DNA from: Mycolicibacterium lacusdiani
Lineage (GTDB): Bacteria > Actinomycetota > Actinomycetes > Mycobacteriales > Mycobacteriaceae
Assembly: GCF_021916785.1 (NCBI RefSeq)
Contig: NZ_JAKCFC010000012.1
Span: 62,001 to 126,000 of the forward strand
Direction: 5' to 3'
DNA: 64,000 nucleotides
Positions 1 through 8,643 of this stretch are shown here, one piece after another (within the stretch, counting starts at the first letter, position 1; each line of letters begins with the position of its first letter). Position numbers and translations under genes: made by a program. The notes below the pieces were generated by a model. It was not told the DNA's origin, searched no databases, and worked only from the letters and a program-made list of their open reading frames with translations.

Positions 1-1593
1 ACGGCACTGACGTCGGATCCGCGGCTGCGCGGGGCCAGGGCGATCGCCGCCGCCGAGGCCAAGCGCGAGGCGGCAGCACCCGAGGCGGCCGGTGACCTCC
101 TGGCGATCGCCGAACTGGCCCCGTTGACGCCGTTGCAGCGGGCGCGGGTTGCCCGCATGCGCGCGCAGATGGACTTCACCCGCAGCCGGTCCGGCGCACC
201 GGGCGCACCACGCACCAGCGACGCCGCGGCCGCCCTCCTGCGAGCTGCTCGGCGATTGGAGACCCTCGACGACGACGCGGCGCGTGAGACCTACCTCGAG
301 TCGATCAGCGCCGCCATGTACGCGGGCCGGCTCGGCGATCCCCGGGTCTTGACGGAGGCCGCGCGCGCCGGGCTCGATGCCATCTCGCGAATGCCCACCG
401 TGACGCGTCCGATCGACTTGCTGTTGCACGGCATGGCATGTCGCATCATCGACGGCCCGGGTGCCGGCTCCGATCATCTGCGCAGGGCTCTGCACTCCTG
501 GAACGAGCACGCCAAGAACGACACCGAGCCGGTCCAGAACTGGCCGTTCCCGATCGTGCAGGAGTCGGCAGCGCACGAGCTGTGGGACGACGACGTGCTG
601 CTGCAGATCGCGACGGACATGGTGCGGCGCGCACGCGACGCCGGGGCGCTGGCGGTGCTGGCGCCGGCGCTGACCTATCGCGCGGGCGTCCACGTGTACC
701 GCGGTGAGTTGTTCTCTGCGGCAGACCTCCTCGAAGAGGCCAATGCCGTGACGGCGTCCATGGGCCATACCCCGGTCAAGTACCACTCGCTCACGCTCGC
801 GGCGTGGCGAGGAGTCGCCGCCGAGGCCACACCGTTGATCGCGGCGGCCACGGCGGGTGGCACGGCCAAGGGCGAGGGTCGCCTGGTCGGCGTGGCCGAC
901 TACAGCCTTGCCGTCCTCTACAACGGTTTGGGCCGCTACGAGGAGGCACTCGCCGCGGCGCGCCGGTGCTGCGAATACGAGGACCTCGGGTTCTACGGCT
1001 GGTGTCTCTTCGAACTCGTCGAGGCCGCCGCCCACGCCGGTGACACGGCGACGGCCGCTGCCGCCGTGACGCTCCTCGCGGATCGCGCGGGCGGTAGCGA
1101 AACACCATGGGGCGCAGGCGCGGTCGAGGCGGCTCGGGCCCTGGTCGCCGACGACGGCGATGCCGGCGAGTTGTTCGACCGCGCCGTCGACCTGCTCGAC
1201 CGCGCCGGCATCACCCCGCACCTCGCACGCACCCGCCTCTCCTACGGCGAGTGGCTGCGCAGGGCCGGTCGGCGAGGCGATGCCCGCCGACAGCTCACCG
1301 CAGCGCACGACGCCTTGACCGACATGGGCGCCGAGGCCTTCGCGCAACGGGCCCGCCGCGAACTCATCGCCGCCGGCGAGAAGGTGCGCAAGCATCCGAT
1401 CGCGTCCGGTGACGGCCTCACCGCGCAGGAGAGCCAGATAGCCCGGCTCGCCGCCGACGGCCACACCAACTCCGAGATCGCGGCTCAACTCTTCCTGAGT
1501 GCCCACACCGTCGAATGGCACCTGCGGAAGGTGTTCGTCAAGCTCGACATTACCTCGCGCCGACAGCTCCGTACCGCCTCGTGGACCGGCTGA
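1..1593 (+). CDS. LuxR-family transcriptional regulator, 3' part
   Basis: This is the C-terminal part of a large regulator whose start lies before the window; the frame is open from base 1, giving about 530 visible residues. Most of it is an Ala/Leu/Arg-rich all-helical region of TPR-like character, as in the long LuxR (LAL-type) regulators. The last 60 or so residues form a LuxR/NarL helix-turn-helix, recognisable from LTAQESQIARLAADG, then TNSEIAAQLFLSAHTVEWHL and KLDITSRRQL. No ATPase or sensor domain is visible, so the ligand cannot be inferred. The gene is followed after 132 bp by an NAD-binding protein on the same strand, which it may control; that is inference from proximity only. Confidence 0.85.
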   Translation, partial: TALTSDPRLRGARAIAAAEAKREAAAPEAAGDLLAIAELAPLTPLQRARVARMRAQMDFTRSRSGAPGAPRTSDAAAALLRAARRLETLDDDAARETYLESISAAMYAGRLGDPRVLTEAARAGLDAISRMPTVTRPIDLLLHGMACRIIDGPGAGSDHLRRALHSWNEHAKNDTEPVQNWPFPIVQESAAHELWDDDVLLQIATDMVRRARDAGALAVLAPALTYRAGVHVYRGELFSAADLLEEANAVTASMGHTPVKYHSLTLAAWRGVAAEATPLIAAATAGGTAKGEGRLVGVADYSLAVLYNGLGRYEEALAAARRCCEYEDLGFYGWCLFELVEAAAHAGDTATAAAAVTLLADRAGGSETPWGAGAVEAARALVADDGDAGELFDRAVDLLDRAGITPHLARTRLSYGEWLRRAGRRGDARRQLTAAHDALTDMGAEAFAQRARRELIAAGEKVRKHPIASGDGLTAQESQIARLAADGHTNSEIAAQLFLSAHTVEWHLRKVFVKLDITSRRQLRTASWTG

Positions 1594-1725
1594 CCGACCC
1601 CGACCACGGGTACACCACGGGTTCGACCACGAACTTCCAATGGTCCGCTTCCGCCGCTACGCGGCGAGTCTGGATTCGACGGCTCGGGCGAGCCGCACGG
1701 GATTTCGGACACTCGGAGGATCACC

Positions 1726-2487
1726 ATGAAGATCGTCGTCATCGGCGGTACGGGGCTCATCGGCTCCAAGGTCGTCGCATTGCTCGCAGAGCAGGGACAC
1801 GACGTGGTCGCCGCGTCGCCGGCATCGGGTGTCGACACCCTGACCGGCGCAGGCGTCGCCGCGGTCCTCGTCGGTGCCGACGTCGTCGTCGACGTCTCGA
1901 ACTCGCCGTCCTTCGAGGACGCTCCGGCGTGGGACTTCTTCACCACGGCCACGGGCAATCTGCTCGCCGCCGGTCAGGCCGCGGGCGTCTCCCACAACGT
2001 CACGCTGTCGGTGGTGGGCACCGACCGCCTGCAGGCCAGTGGCTACTTCCGCGCCAAGGCCGCCCAGGAGCGACTCGTCGCCGAGTCACCCGTCCCGTTC
2101 TCGATCGTGCGGGCCACTCAGTTCTTCGAGTTCGTCGGTCGCATGGCCGATTCGGCCACCGACGGCGACACCGTGCGGTTGTCGTCGGCCCGCTGCCAGC
2201 CGATGGCGGCCGACGACGTCGCCGCGGCGGTCGCACGCACCGCCGTCGGTGAGCCCTCGCGCACCATCGGCGAGGTAGCGGGCCCGGACCGGTTCCCGCT
2301 CGACGATCTCGTCCGGGCGGAACTCCGCGCACGCAACGACAGTCGCCGCGTCGTGACCGACGCCCAGGCGCCGTACTTCGGGGTCGTCTTGGACGACCAC
2401 AGCCTGACCCCCGGACCGGACGCGGTGCTGGCCGCCACCCGCTACCCCAACTGGCTCGCGGCCAACGTTGCCGCGGCAGCGTTCTAG
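1726..2487 (+). CDS. SDR / NmrA-like NAD(P)-binding protein
   Basis: A 253-residue protein of the atypical short-chain dehydrogenase (NmrA-like) superfamily. The Rossmann glycine motif GGTGLIG is at residues 7-13. It lacks a clear YxxxK catalytic pair, which fits the NAD(P)H-sensing or quinone-reductase-like branch rather than a classical dehydrogenase. A GGAGG ribosome binding site lies just before the ATG. It is followed by an ECF sigma gene 25 bp downstream, so the two are probably one transcript. The substrate is unknown. Similar proteins are often annotated NAD-dependent epimerase or NAD(P)H-binding protein. Confidence 0.8.
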   Translation: MKIVVIGGTGLIGSKVVALLAEQGHDVVAASPASGVDTLTGAGVAAVLVGADVVVDVSNSPSFEDAPAWDFFTTATGNLLAAGQAAGVSHNVTLSVVGTDRLQASGYFRAKAAQERLVAESPVPFSIVRATQFFEFVGRMADSATDGDTVRLSSARCQPMAADDVAAAVARTAVGEPSRTIGEVAGPDRFPLDDLVRAELRARNDSRRVVTDAQAPYFGVVLDDHSLTPGPDAVLAATRYPNWLAANVAAAAF

Positions 2488-2512
2488 CGCCGCGGCGCGC
2501 GGGAACACGATC

Positions 2513-3115
2513 GTGACGGATTCCTATTCCACCGCAGGCGAAGTCGAGTCGGACGACGACCTGGCCGCACGCTTCGCCCGCGACGCCGCTCCCCTGTTCG
2601 ATGCCCTCGCCCGGCGCGCACGTCGGCTCACCTACTGCGACGCCGACGCCGAAGACCTGCTGCAGGACACGCTTCTGCACGCATTCACGGGATTCCGGTC
2701 GTTTCGGGAGGGTACGAACCTCAAGGCCTGGCTCTTCCGCATCCTGCACAACCGGTGGGTCAGCACCCACCGGTACAGGGAGCGGCGCCCGACCGAAGTC
2801 CCCGTCGACGAGTCCGATGTCCTCGAGCTGGTCGACGGCGACACGCGGCGCCGGTCGGCCGAGACCGAGATCGTCGACGCCATGCCCGATGACGACGTCA
2901 GGGCCGCGCTCGCCACGCTGCCGGACGGGGTGCGGTCGGTCATGTACTACGCCGGCGTGCAGGGATACACCTACGCCGAGACCGCCGCCCTGCTGAACAT
3001 TCCCGTGGGCACCGTGATGTCGCGGGTGTCCCGGGGCCGCCAGCGGCTGCGCATCGCCCTGGCCCACCGCGACCACCGGCCCCCGGAACCGATTGCCGAG
3101 CAGTGCAGTGCCTGA
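2513..3115 (+). CDS. ECF (sigma-70 family) RNA polymerase sigma factor
   Basis: A 200-residue group 4 sigma factor. Region 2 spans about residues 25-88 (DAEDLLQDTLLHAF and LKAWLFRILHNRW). Region 4 spans about 132-182 (LPDGVRSVMYYAGVQGYTYAETAALL, here split at residues 137-161, then IPVGTVMSRVSRGRQRLR). The GTG at 2513 is preferred; a longer TTG start at 2468 would overlap the upstream gene by 20 bp. The family directs RNA polymerase to stress promoters and is usually held by an adjacent anti-sigma factor. None is encoded here; the next gene is a cupin. It resembles the SigE/SigH/RpoE-like subgroup, but the exact paralogue cannot be fixed by eye. Confidence 0.9.
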   Translation: MTDSYSTAGEVESDDDLAARFARDAAPLFDALARRARRLTYCDADAEDLLQDTLLHAFTGFRSFREGTNLKAWLFRILHNRWVSTHRYRERRPTEVPVDESDVLELVDGDTRRRSAETEIVDAMPDDDVRAALATLPDGVRSVMYYAGVQGYTYAETAALLNIPVGTVMSRVSRGRQRLRIALAHRDHRPPEPIAEQCSA

Positions 3116-3188
3116 GGAGACGCGATTGCACGCGTGGTGTCACCGCCATCTGACCGACCCCGATCCACCCATGATGAGAGGAGCACGC

Positions 3189-3596
3189 ATGTCCGAGAGG
3201 TACGACGCACACTGGGAGAGCGCGCTGACGGTTCTCCAGGAAGTGCAGCCGCCCTTCATCCCCGCGGACGCGCATGCGATGACCGTGACCATCGCCTACC
3301 CGGCGGGAAGCGCAGGCGCACCACCGCACCGCCATCCGAGCGGCCCGGCCTTCGGCTACGTACTGGAGGGCGAGATGCTGTTCGAACTCGAGGGCGAACC
3401 GCCGCGCGTCCTGTCCGCCGGCGAGGCCTTCTGGGAGCCGGGCGGAGACGTCATCCACTACTCCGACGCCAACAATCGCGACGACGTCGCGTGCCGCTTC
3501 GTGGTCACGATGCTCTGCGTCCCGGGTCAACCGATGCTGACGCTCGTCGACGAGGCGGAACTCGAAGCGCGCAAGCACCTTCGGGTGCCGAGGTGA
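3189..3596 (+). CDS. Cupin-domain protein
   Basis: A 135-residue single-domain cupin. The first metal motif is PPHRHPSGPAFGYVLEGE with candidate ligands His47 and His49. The second is EPGGDVIH, ending in His90. The ATG at 3189 follows a strong AGAGGAG, so this start is preferred over upstream in-frame codons that run into the sigma gene. The spacing of 73 bp from the sigma gene and the same strand suggest co-transcription. Cupins of this type bind a divalent metal and may be enzymes or small-molecule sensors. A ChrR-like regulatory role for the neighbouring sigma factor is possible but unsupported, because the zinc-binding anti-sigma N-domain is absent. Confidence 0.8.
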   Translation: MSERYDAHWESALTVLQEVQPPFIPADAHAMTVTIAYPAGSAGAPPHRHPSGPAFGYVLEGEMLFELEGEPPRVLSAGEAFWEPGGDVIHYSDANNRDDVACRFVVTMLCVPGQPMLTLVDEAELEARKHLRVPR

Positions 3597-3607
3597 CGGC
3601 CCGACGC

Positions 3608-4309
3608 TCAGCCCACCGGGCAGGTGGCCGCGGCCTCGCGCAGCACCACGGCCGAACGCTGATCGATCGGTAGCGCGTAGCCGCGCAGCACCTCGGCGAA
3701 CTGCACCGAATACTGGCACCAGAAGGCCCGATTCGGCGGCATCCAGTCGGCCGGTTCCGCATCGCCCTTGTCCTGGTTGATCGCACCGGCGACCGCGATC
3801 AGGTTGGCCGGATCGTTGGCGAAGCGCACCCGCAGGTCCTCGGGCCAGGCGAATGCGCCGAGATCCCATGCCAGCGCGAGCGGTACGAGGTGATCGATCT
3901 GCACTGCCGCACCCACCTGGTTGCCGCGCGTGAAGTCGATCACCGCGTTGGAGTACGGATCGTGCAGCACACCGGTCGCAACCGCGGTGGGGCACCGCTT
4001 GATCGACACGTAGGTCTTCTCGATCAGGTCCCGGTCGAGGATGTCGTTGCGGGTGTCGCAGCCGTTGCGGCCACCGGGTGCACTGGTGTCGTCGGTCCAC
4101 GACTCACCGAACGCCGCCCTGCGGTAGTCGTGGGCGCGGACGCGCACCGGTATCTCGACGACGCCGGCCAGCACGTCGACGCCCGGCGCCACGGTCGGTA
4201 CGTCGGCGCGCGCGATGAACGGCGCGTCCTGCCGCGCCGCCGACGTGACCTGGACGGCGACGAGGACCGCGATCGCGACACCCGCCGCCAGCCAAGCGAC
4301 CCGCTTCAC
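3608..4309 (-). CDS. Exported HNH endonuclease-family protein (DUF1524-like)
   Basis: A 233-residue protein with an N-terminal membrane segment or signal (about residues 4-24) and no other membrane span. The C-terminal half carries the HNH core of the GmrSD/DUF1524 group: QIDHLVPLALAW (Asp139-His140), an Asn-containing stretch DPANLIAVAGAINQDKGDAE (Asn178, Lys181), and DWMPPN. The catalytic residues look intact. It is predicted to be a secreted or surface-anchored metal-dependent nuclease. Its start overlaps the end of recG by 4 bp, so it is probably translated from the recG transcript. It corresponds by position to M. tuberculosis Rv2972c. Function in nucleotide scavenging or envelope DNA processing is inference. 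Confidence 0.85.
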   Translation of the reverse strand: MKRVAWLAAGVAIAVLVAVQVTSAARQDAPFIARADVPTVAPGVDVLAGVVEIPVRVRAHDYRRAAFGESWTDDTSAPGGRNGCDTRNDILDRDLIEKTYVSIKRCPTAVATGVLHDPYSNAVIDFTRGNQVGAAVQIDHLVPLALAWDLGAFAWPEDLRVRFANDPANLIAVAGAINQDKGDAEPADWMPPNRAFWCQYSVQFAEVLRGYALPIDQRSAVVLREAAATCPVG

Positions 4310-6534
4310 GCCTTGTCCAGGTACTCGACGGCCTCGGTGGCCACGAACGGCGCTGCGAGGGTCTCGACTCCGCGGTGTTCGACGAGGCGCGGGTCGGTCT
4401 CGTACACGTGCTCGGCGAATTCACGGGCGGCTTCGATGATGCTGCGGTGTTCAGCCAGTGACAGCATCTTCAGCGTGATCGGCCGCCCGCTCTGGGTCAG
4501 CCCGAGCACGTCACCCTCGCGGCGTTCGGCCAGATCGAGGTCGGCGAGTGCGAACCCGTCGAGAGTGGACGCCACCGCCTTGAGCCGCGCACCGGCCTTC
4601 GACGCCTCGGGCAGGTTGGTGACGAGCAGGCAGACGCTGGGGTGCTGGCCGCGGCCGATGCGTCCCCGCAACTGGTGCAGCTGACTGATGCCGAACCGGT
4701 CGGCGTCCATCACGACCATCACCGTCGCGTTGGGAACGTCGACGCCGACCTCGATCACGGTGGTGCACACCAGGACGTCGATCTCCCCCGCCCGGAACGC
4801 CGTCATCACCGCGTCCTTCTCATCACCCGACAGGCGGCCGTGCATGAGCCCGAGACGCAGCCCGGCCAACTCGCCCCGGCTCAGCCCGTCGAGCAATTCG
4901 AGCACCGTCATCGCCGGCGGGCCAACCTGGGCGGCACCGTCCTTCTCCGACTCGTCGATGCGCGACGCAACGACGTAGGCCTGCCGTCCCGCGGCGACCT
5001 CCTCGCGCACCCGCTGCCAGGCCCGGCCCAGCCACTTCTTGTGCCGCTCCTCGCGGGTGAAGATGGCGGTGGTCGAGATCGGCTGACGCCCCCTGGGCAG
5101 TTCGCGCAGCGTCGACGTCTCGAGGTCGCCGTAGACGGTCAACGCCACCGTGCGTGGGATCGGCGTGGCCGTCATCACCAGCAGGTGCGGGGTGATTCCG
5201 TCGCTGGCCTTGGCACGCAACCGATCTCGCTGGTCGACGCCGAAGCGGTGCTGCTCGTCGACGACGACGAGACCGAGGTTCTGGAACTCGACCGAGTCCT
5301 GGATCAGCGCGTGCGTGCCGATGACGATGCCCGCCGCTCCGCTGGCGATCTCCTGGCGCACCTGCCGCTTCTGCGGCGCGGTCATCGAACCGGTCAGCAG
5401 CGCCACCCTGGTGCCGTCGTCGTCACCGCCCAGTTCACCGGCCATCGCGAGCGGCCCGAGGACGTCGCGGATCGACCGGGCATGTTGTGCCGCAAGCACT
5501 TCCGTTGGTGCGAGCAGCGCGCACTGGTACCCGGCGTCGACCATCTGCGCCATCGCGATCACCGAGACGATCGTCTTGCCCGACCCGACCTCGCCCTGCA
5601 GCATGCGGTGCATGGGCGTGGTCGAGGCCAACTCGGCGGTCAGCACCTCGAGGACCTCACGCTGACCGGCGGTCAATTCGAACGGCAGCCGTCGGCGCAG
5701 CGCCGCCGCGATCCCCCCGTCCCACACCGGCGCGATCGGACCCGTCGCGGCGAGATCGCCGTGCCTGCGCAGCATCAGCGCCCACTGAAGACCGACGGCC
5801 TCGTCCATCGCCAGGCGCTCGCGGGCGCGGTCGCGGTCGCCCTCGTTCTCGGTCAGGTGGATCGCGCGCAGCGCCTCGTCCTCGGAGAACAGATAGAACT
5901 GGTCCTTGAGGGACTGGGGCAGCGGGTCGTCGACGGAGTCGAGGACGTCGAGGACCTGTCGGATGCACGCGTAGACGTCCCAGCTCTGGACCTTCGCCGT
6001 CGCCGGATAGATGGGGAAGAAGTCACGCTCGAACGCCGACAGGTCGACCTCGCCGTCGTCCGTCGTCGAGGCGACCTTGGCCAGCGACTTGGACCCCTTC
6101 CCCGCCTGCGGGCCCTCGAGGATGAGGAACGCGGGGTGCGTGAGCTGCAGCGCGTTGCGGAAGTAACCCACCACGCCGCTGAGCATCAGCCGGGTGCCCA
6201 CCGTGAGGGTCTTCTTGGTGTACCTCGCGTTGAAGAAGGTGGCAGTCACCTTCGGGTGCCGGCCGGCCAGCGTGATGACCAGGAACTCGCGCTTGGGTTG
6301 CCTGTTCGTCCACTTCGCCTCGGCCTTCTCGATCACGTCGACGAACGTCACGTGGTCGCCCTCCCGGAGAAACGGTGGAGACTCGCCCTCCTCCAGGATG
6401 GTGGCGCCCTTGCTGTAGGCACGCGGGTAGTGGCGCAACAGGTCGTCGACGGTCACCAGACCGAGATGCTCCTCGAGCGGCTTCGCGGACTTGGCGCCGA
6501 TCACGTGGACGAGGCGGTCGGTCAGCGCTGCCAT
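4306..6534 (-). CDS. recG: ATP-dependent DNA helicase RecG
   Basis: A 742-residue superfamily 2 helicase of usual RecG length. Order: N-terminal wedge/OB fold (roughly 1-200, including PREFLVITLAGRH-like strands), helicase core with Walker A GEVGSGKT near residue 315, the DEQH box (VVVDEQHRFG) near 420, the TATPIPRT motif III, and the C-terminal QLRGRIGRG motif VI. RecG drives branch migration and reversal of stalled replication forks. The gene starts 2 bp after the stop of the upstream DAK2-domain gene and overlaps the downstream HNH gene, forming a tight three-gene unit transcribed leftward. Confidence 0.97.
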   Translation of the reverse strand: MAALTDRLVHVIGAKSAKPLEEHLGLVTVDDLLRHYPRAYSKGATILEEGESPPFLREGDHVTFVDVIEKAEAKWTNRQPKREFLVITLAGRHPKVTATFFNARYTKKTLTVGTRLMLSGVVGYFRNALQLTHPAFLILEGPQAGKGSKSLAKVASTTDDGEVDLSAFERDFFPIYPATAKVQSWDVYACIRQVLDVLDSVDDPLPQSLKDQFYLFSEDEALRAIHLTENEGDRDRARERLAMDEAVGLQWALMLRRHGDLAATGPIAPVWDGGIAAALRRRLPFELTAGQREVLEVLTAELASTTPMHRMLQGEVGSGKTIVSVIAMAQMVDAGYQCALLAPTEVLAAQHARSIRDVLGPLAMAGELGGDDDGTRVALLTGSMTAPQKRQVRQEIASGAAGIVIGTHALIQDSVEFQNLGLVVVDEQHRFGVDQRDRLRAKASDGITPHLLVMTATPIPRTVALTVYGDLETSTLRELPRGRQPISTTAIFTREERHKKWLGRAWQRVREEVAAGRQAYVVASRIDESEKDGAAQVGPPAMTVLELLDGLSRGELAGLRLGLMHGRLSGDEKDAVMTAFRAGEIDVLVCTTVIEVGVDVPNATVMVVMDADRFGISQLHQLRGRIGRGQHPSVCLLVTNLPEASKAGARLKAVASTLDGFALADLDLAERREGDVLGLTQSGRPITLKMLSLAEHRSIIEAAREFAEHVYETDPRLVEHRGVETLAAPFVATEAVEYLDKA

Positions 6535-6536
6535 GG

Positions 6537-8156
6537 CTACTCCACTCCGATCAACAGCACGTCACCCCGGTGACCGGTGTGATAGGTGACCAGTTCGGCG
6601 CCCAAGTGCTCCCGGTGGACGTGGTCGCGCAGCGCCTCCCCGACGCTCTCGTCGACGTCGGCACCGGTCAGCACCGTGACCAGCTCGCCGCCGGAGAGCA
6701 ACAGCAGGTCGATCAGACCGGCCCCGGCGGTGGCGACGTCGGCGCCGACGATCAGCACCTCGTCGCCCGCGATGCCGAGGCCGTCGCCCGGGCGGCAGGT
6801 ACCCGCCCAGGTCAGCGCTTCCTCGGTGGCCACCCGCACCGAACCGTGCCGGGCGCTCGCGGCGGCGCGCGCCATCGTGTAACCGTCGTCGACCGCGGCA
6901 CGGGCGGGATCGTGCACCGCCAGCGCGGCGAGTCCCTGCACCATCGACCCCGTCGGCACCGGGACGACGTCGATGCCGCGGTCGATCGCCGCCGTACAGC
7001 CCGCCACGAGTTCCTCGGCGGCTACGTAGCCGTTGGGGAGCACCATCACCTGACCGGCGCCGGCGTCGACGAGCGCGCGCAGCAGATGCTGGGCCCGCAC
7101 CGGCGAGTCGGCCTCGGGTACGACGACCGTGGCGCCCTCGCCCGCGAACAGTTCGCGAGCGCCGCCGCCGTCGACGACCGCCAGCACCGCCCGGTCGCGT
7201 GCCGCCCGGCCGGGCTGTGGCCGCAGCCCCGTGGACAGCGCGGTGATCTGGACGCGGCTGAGCGCACCGAGATCAAGCGCGGCTTCGACGGCGCCGCCTG
7301 CATCGTCGGCGTGGACGTGCACCGAGTAGTGCTCGCCGCTGCCCGACGAGGCGATGGCGACGGAGTCGCCGAGTCGTTCGAGGCGCGCCCGCAACGTCTC
7401 GACCGCGGCGTGGTCGCAGCCCGCGAGCAGATACATCACCTCGAATTGCGGCGGTGTCGCGTCGGCGGTGATCGCCCCGACTGCCGCGGGTTCGTAGCGC
7501 CTGCGGTGCGGTGCGTCCCCGGTCAGCACCTCGGTCATGGCGTCGAACAGGACGAGCAGGCCGCGCCCGCCCGCGTCGACCACGCCGGCCTCGGTGAGGA
7601 CGTCGAGTTGGTCGCGGGTGTGGTCGAGCGCCACTGACGCGGCGTCGGACGCGGCGCGCAACGCCGTGACCAGATCGGGCGCCTCCGCGTGCTCCTCGGC
7701 GGCGCCTGCCGCAGCTTGCAGAACCGACACGATGGTGCCGGGGACGACCTCGCCGACCGACACCGCGATCAGGCCGACGGCGTGGCGCAGCGCGGCGCCG
7801 AACGTCGCGGCGTCGATGACCGTGAGGTCGCCGCAGCGCTGATCAGCGGCATCGGCGGTCACCTCGGCCAGGCCGCGCAGGATCTGCGAGAGGATCACCC
7901 CGGAGTTGCCGCGCGCACCGTGCAGGGCGCCTTCCGACAGCGCGCTCGACACCGCGACGACGTCCGCCGAGACGCCAGGCTGGTCGGCAGCGGTGGCGGC
8001 CGAACGCATGGTGAACAGCATGTTGGTGCCCGTATCGGCGTCGGCGACGGGGAACACGTTGAGCCGGTTGATCTCGTCGGCGTGAGCGCTCAGGCCGTCG
8101 ACCGCGGCGTGCGCCCAAACTCGCAGGGTGGTCCCGTCGAGCACAGCAGCCGACAT
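6537..8156 (-). CDS. DAK2-domain protein, fatty-acid kinase FakA/YloV-like
   Basis: A 539-residue protein. The N-terminal DAK2/DhaL-type ATP-binding domain (about 1-200) contains NRLNVFPVADADTGTNM, with Asp39 and Asp41 in the positions that bind Mg-ATP in FakA. A middle domain and a C-terminal domain complete the DhaL-YloV layout. The ATG at 8156 is chosen because GGAGG precedes it and earlier residues read through the promoter of the divergent rpmB gene. In Firmicutes FakA phosphorylates fatty acids bound to FakB (DegV family); no DegV gene is in this window. It corresponds by position to the M. tuberculosis gene next to recG. Confidence 0.9.
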   Translation of the reverse strand: MSAAVLDGTTLRVWAHAAVDGLSAHADEINRLNVFPVADADTGTNMLFTMRSAATAADQPGVSADVVAVSSALSEGALHGARGNSGVILSQILRGLAEVTADAADQRCGDLTVIDAATFGAALRHAVGLIAVSVGEVVPGTIVSVLQAAAGAAEEHAEAPDLVTALRAASDAASVALDHTRDQLDVLTEAGVVDAGGRGLLVLFDAMTEVLTGDAPHRRRYEPAAVGAITADATPPQFEVMYLLAGCDHAAVETLRARLERLGDSVAIASSGSGEHYSVHVHADDAGGAVEAALDLGALSRVQITALSTGLRPQPGRAARDRAVLAVVDGGGARELFAGEGATVVVPEADSPVRAQHLLRALVDAGAGQVMVLPNGYVAAEELVAGCTAAIDRGIDVVPVPTGSMVQGLAALAVHDPARAAVDDGYTMARAAASARHGSVRVATEEALTWAGTCRPGDGLGIAGDEVLIVGADVATAGAGLIDLLLLSGGELVTVLTGADVDESVGEALRDHVHREHLGAELVTYHTGHRGDVLLIGVE

Positions 8157-8240
8157 CCCACCTCCAACCGTTCTCGGTGGCCGCAAGCCTAGCCACTCGC
8201 GCCGACAGCACCCTGCGCTGATCCGCTCGTGGATGCCATT

Positions 8241-8269
8241 TTGGTGATCGCCGCGGCTGCCGGTATTCT
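8241..8269 (+). promoter_or_regulatory. Predicted housekeeping promoter of rpmB
   Basis: A TTGGTG -35 element at 8241-8246 and a TATTCT -10 element at 8264-8269 are separated by 17 bp, close to the SigA pattern. The predicted start would be about 70 bp before the rpmB ATG. The same 189-bp interval must also hold the promoter of the divergent DAK2-recG unit, which was not clearly recognised. Confidence 0.5.
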
Positions 8270-8345
8270 GGTCGGGTTGTCGGATCGAGTCGCCGCGGGT
8301 CGCGGCGGAGTTCCAGACCCCCAAGTACTGATTGAGGAGTTTTCC

Positions 8346-8540
8346 ATGGCTGCCGTATGCGATGTCTGCGCAAAGGGCCCCGGCTTCGGCAAGTCGGTTT
8401 CGCACTCCCATCGCCGGACCAGCCGCCGCTGGAACCCGAACATCCAGACGGTGCGCGCCGTCGACCGTCCCGGTGGCAACAAGCGGCGGATCAACGTCTG
8501 CACGTCGTGCCTCAAGGCCGGCAAGGTCTCCCGGGGCTAG
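8346..8540 (+). CDS. rpmB: 50S ribosomal protein L28 (zinc-binding form)
   Basis: A 64-residue bL28 protein. Two CxxC pairs are present, CDVC at residues 5-8 and CTSC near residue 52-55, so this is the zinc-containing (C+) form. Mycobacteria often also carry a cysteine-free, Zur-controlled paralogue elsewhere; none is here. A GAGGAG ribosome binding site precedes the ATG, and a SigA-like promoter lies about 80 bp upstream. It is transcribed alone and ends before a long dyad. L28 is part of the large ribosomal subunit. Confidence 0.97.
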   Translation: MAAVCDVCAKGPGFGKSVSHSHRRTSRRWNPNIQTVRAVDRPGGNKRRINVCTSCLKAGKVSRG

Positions 8541-8569
8541 TCCCAGGGCCTAGGCCCGACCCACCCTTA

Positions 8570-8633
8570 CCGCCGAGACTGCGGCGAGATCGCCTTTCCA
8601 CGCTGAATCGCGATCTGCCAGCAGTCTCGGCGG
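8570..8633 (+). repeat. 64-nt palindromic intergenic element, possible bidirectional terminator
   Basis: Arms CCGCCGAGACTGC (8570-8582) and GCAGTCTCGGCGG (8621-8633) pair perfectly over 13 bp. The interior holds a second imperfect pair, GCGAGATCGC with GCGATCTGC. A short CTTTT follows on the + strand. It sits between the convergent rpmB and ung genes. It could end transcription in both directions. The size and nested symmetry are also typical of dispersed palindromic repeats. Confidence 0.6.
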
Positions 8634-8643
8634 CTTTTGGCGT

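Noticed and set aside
4642..6573. 643-codon frame opposite recG
   Set aside because: No domain pattern; composition is that of an antisense frame, and RecG motifs cover the same DNA.
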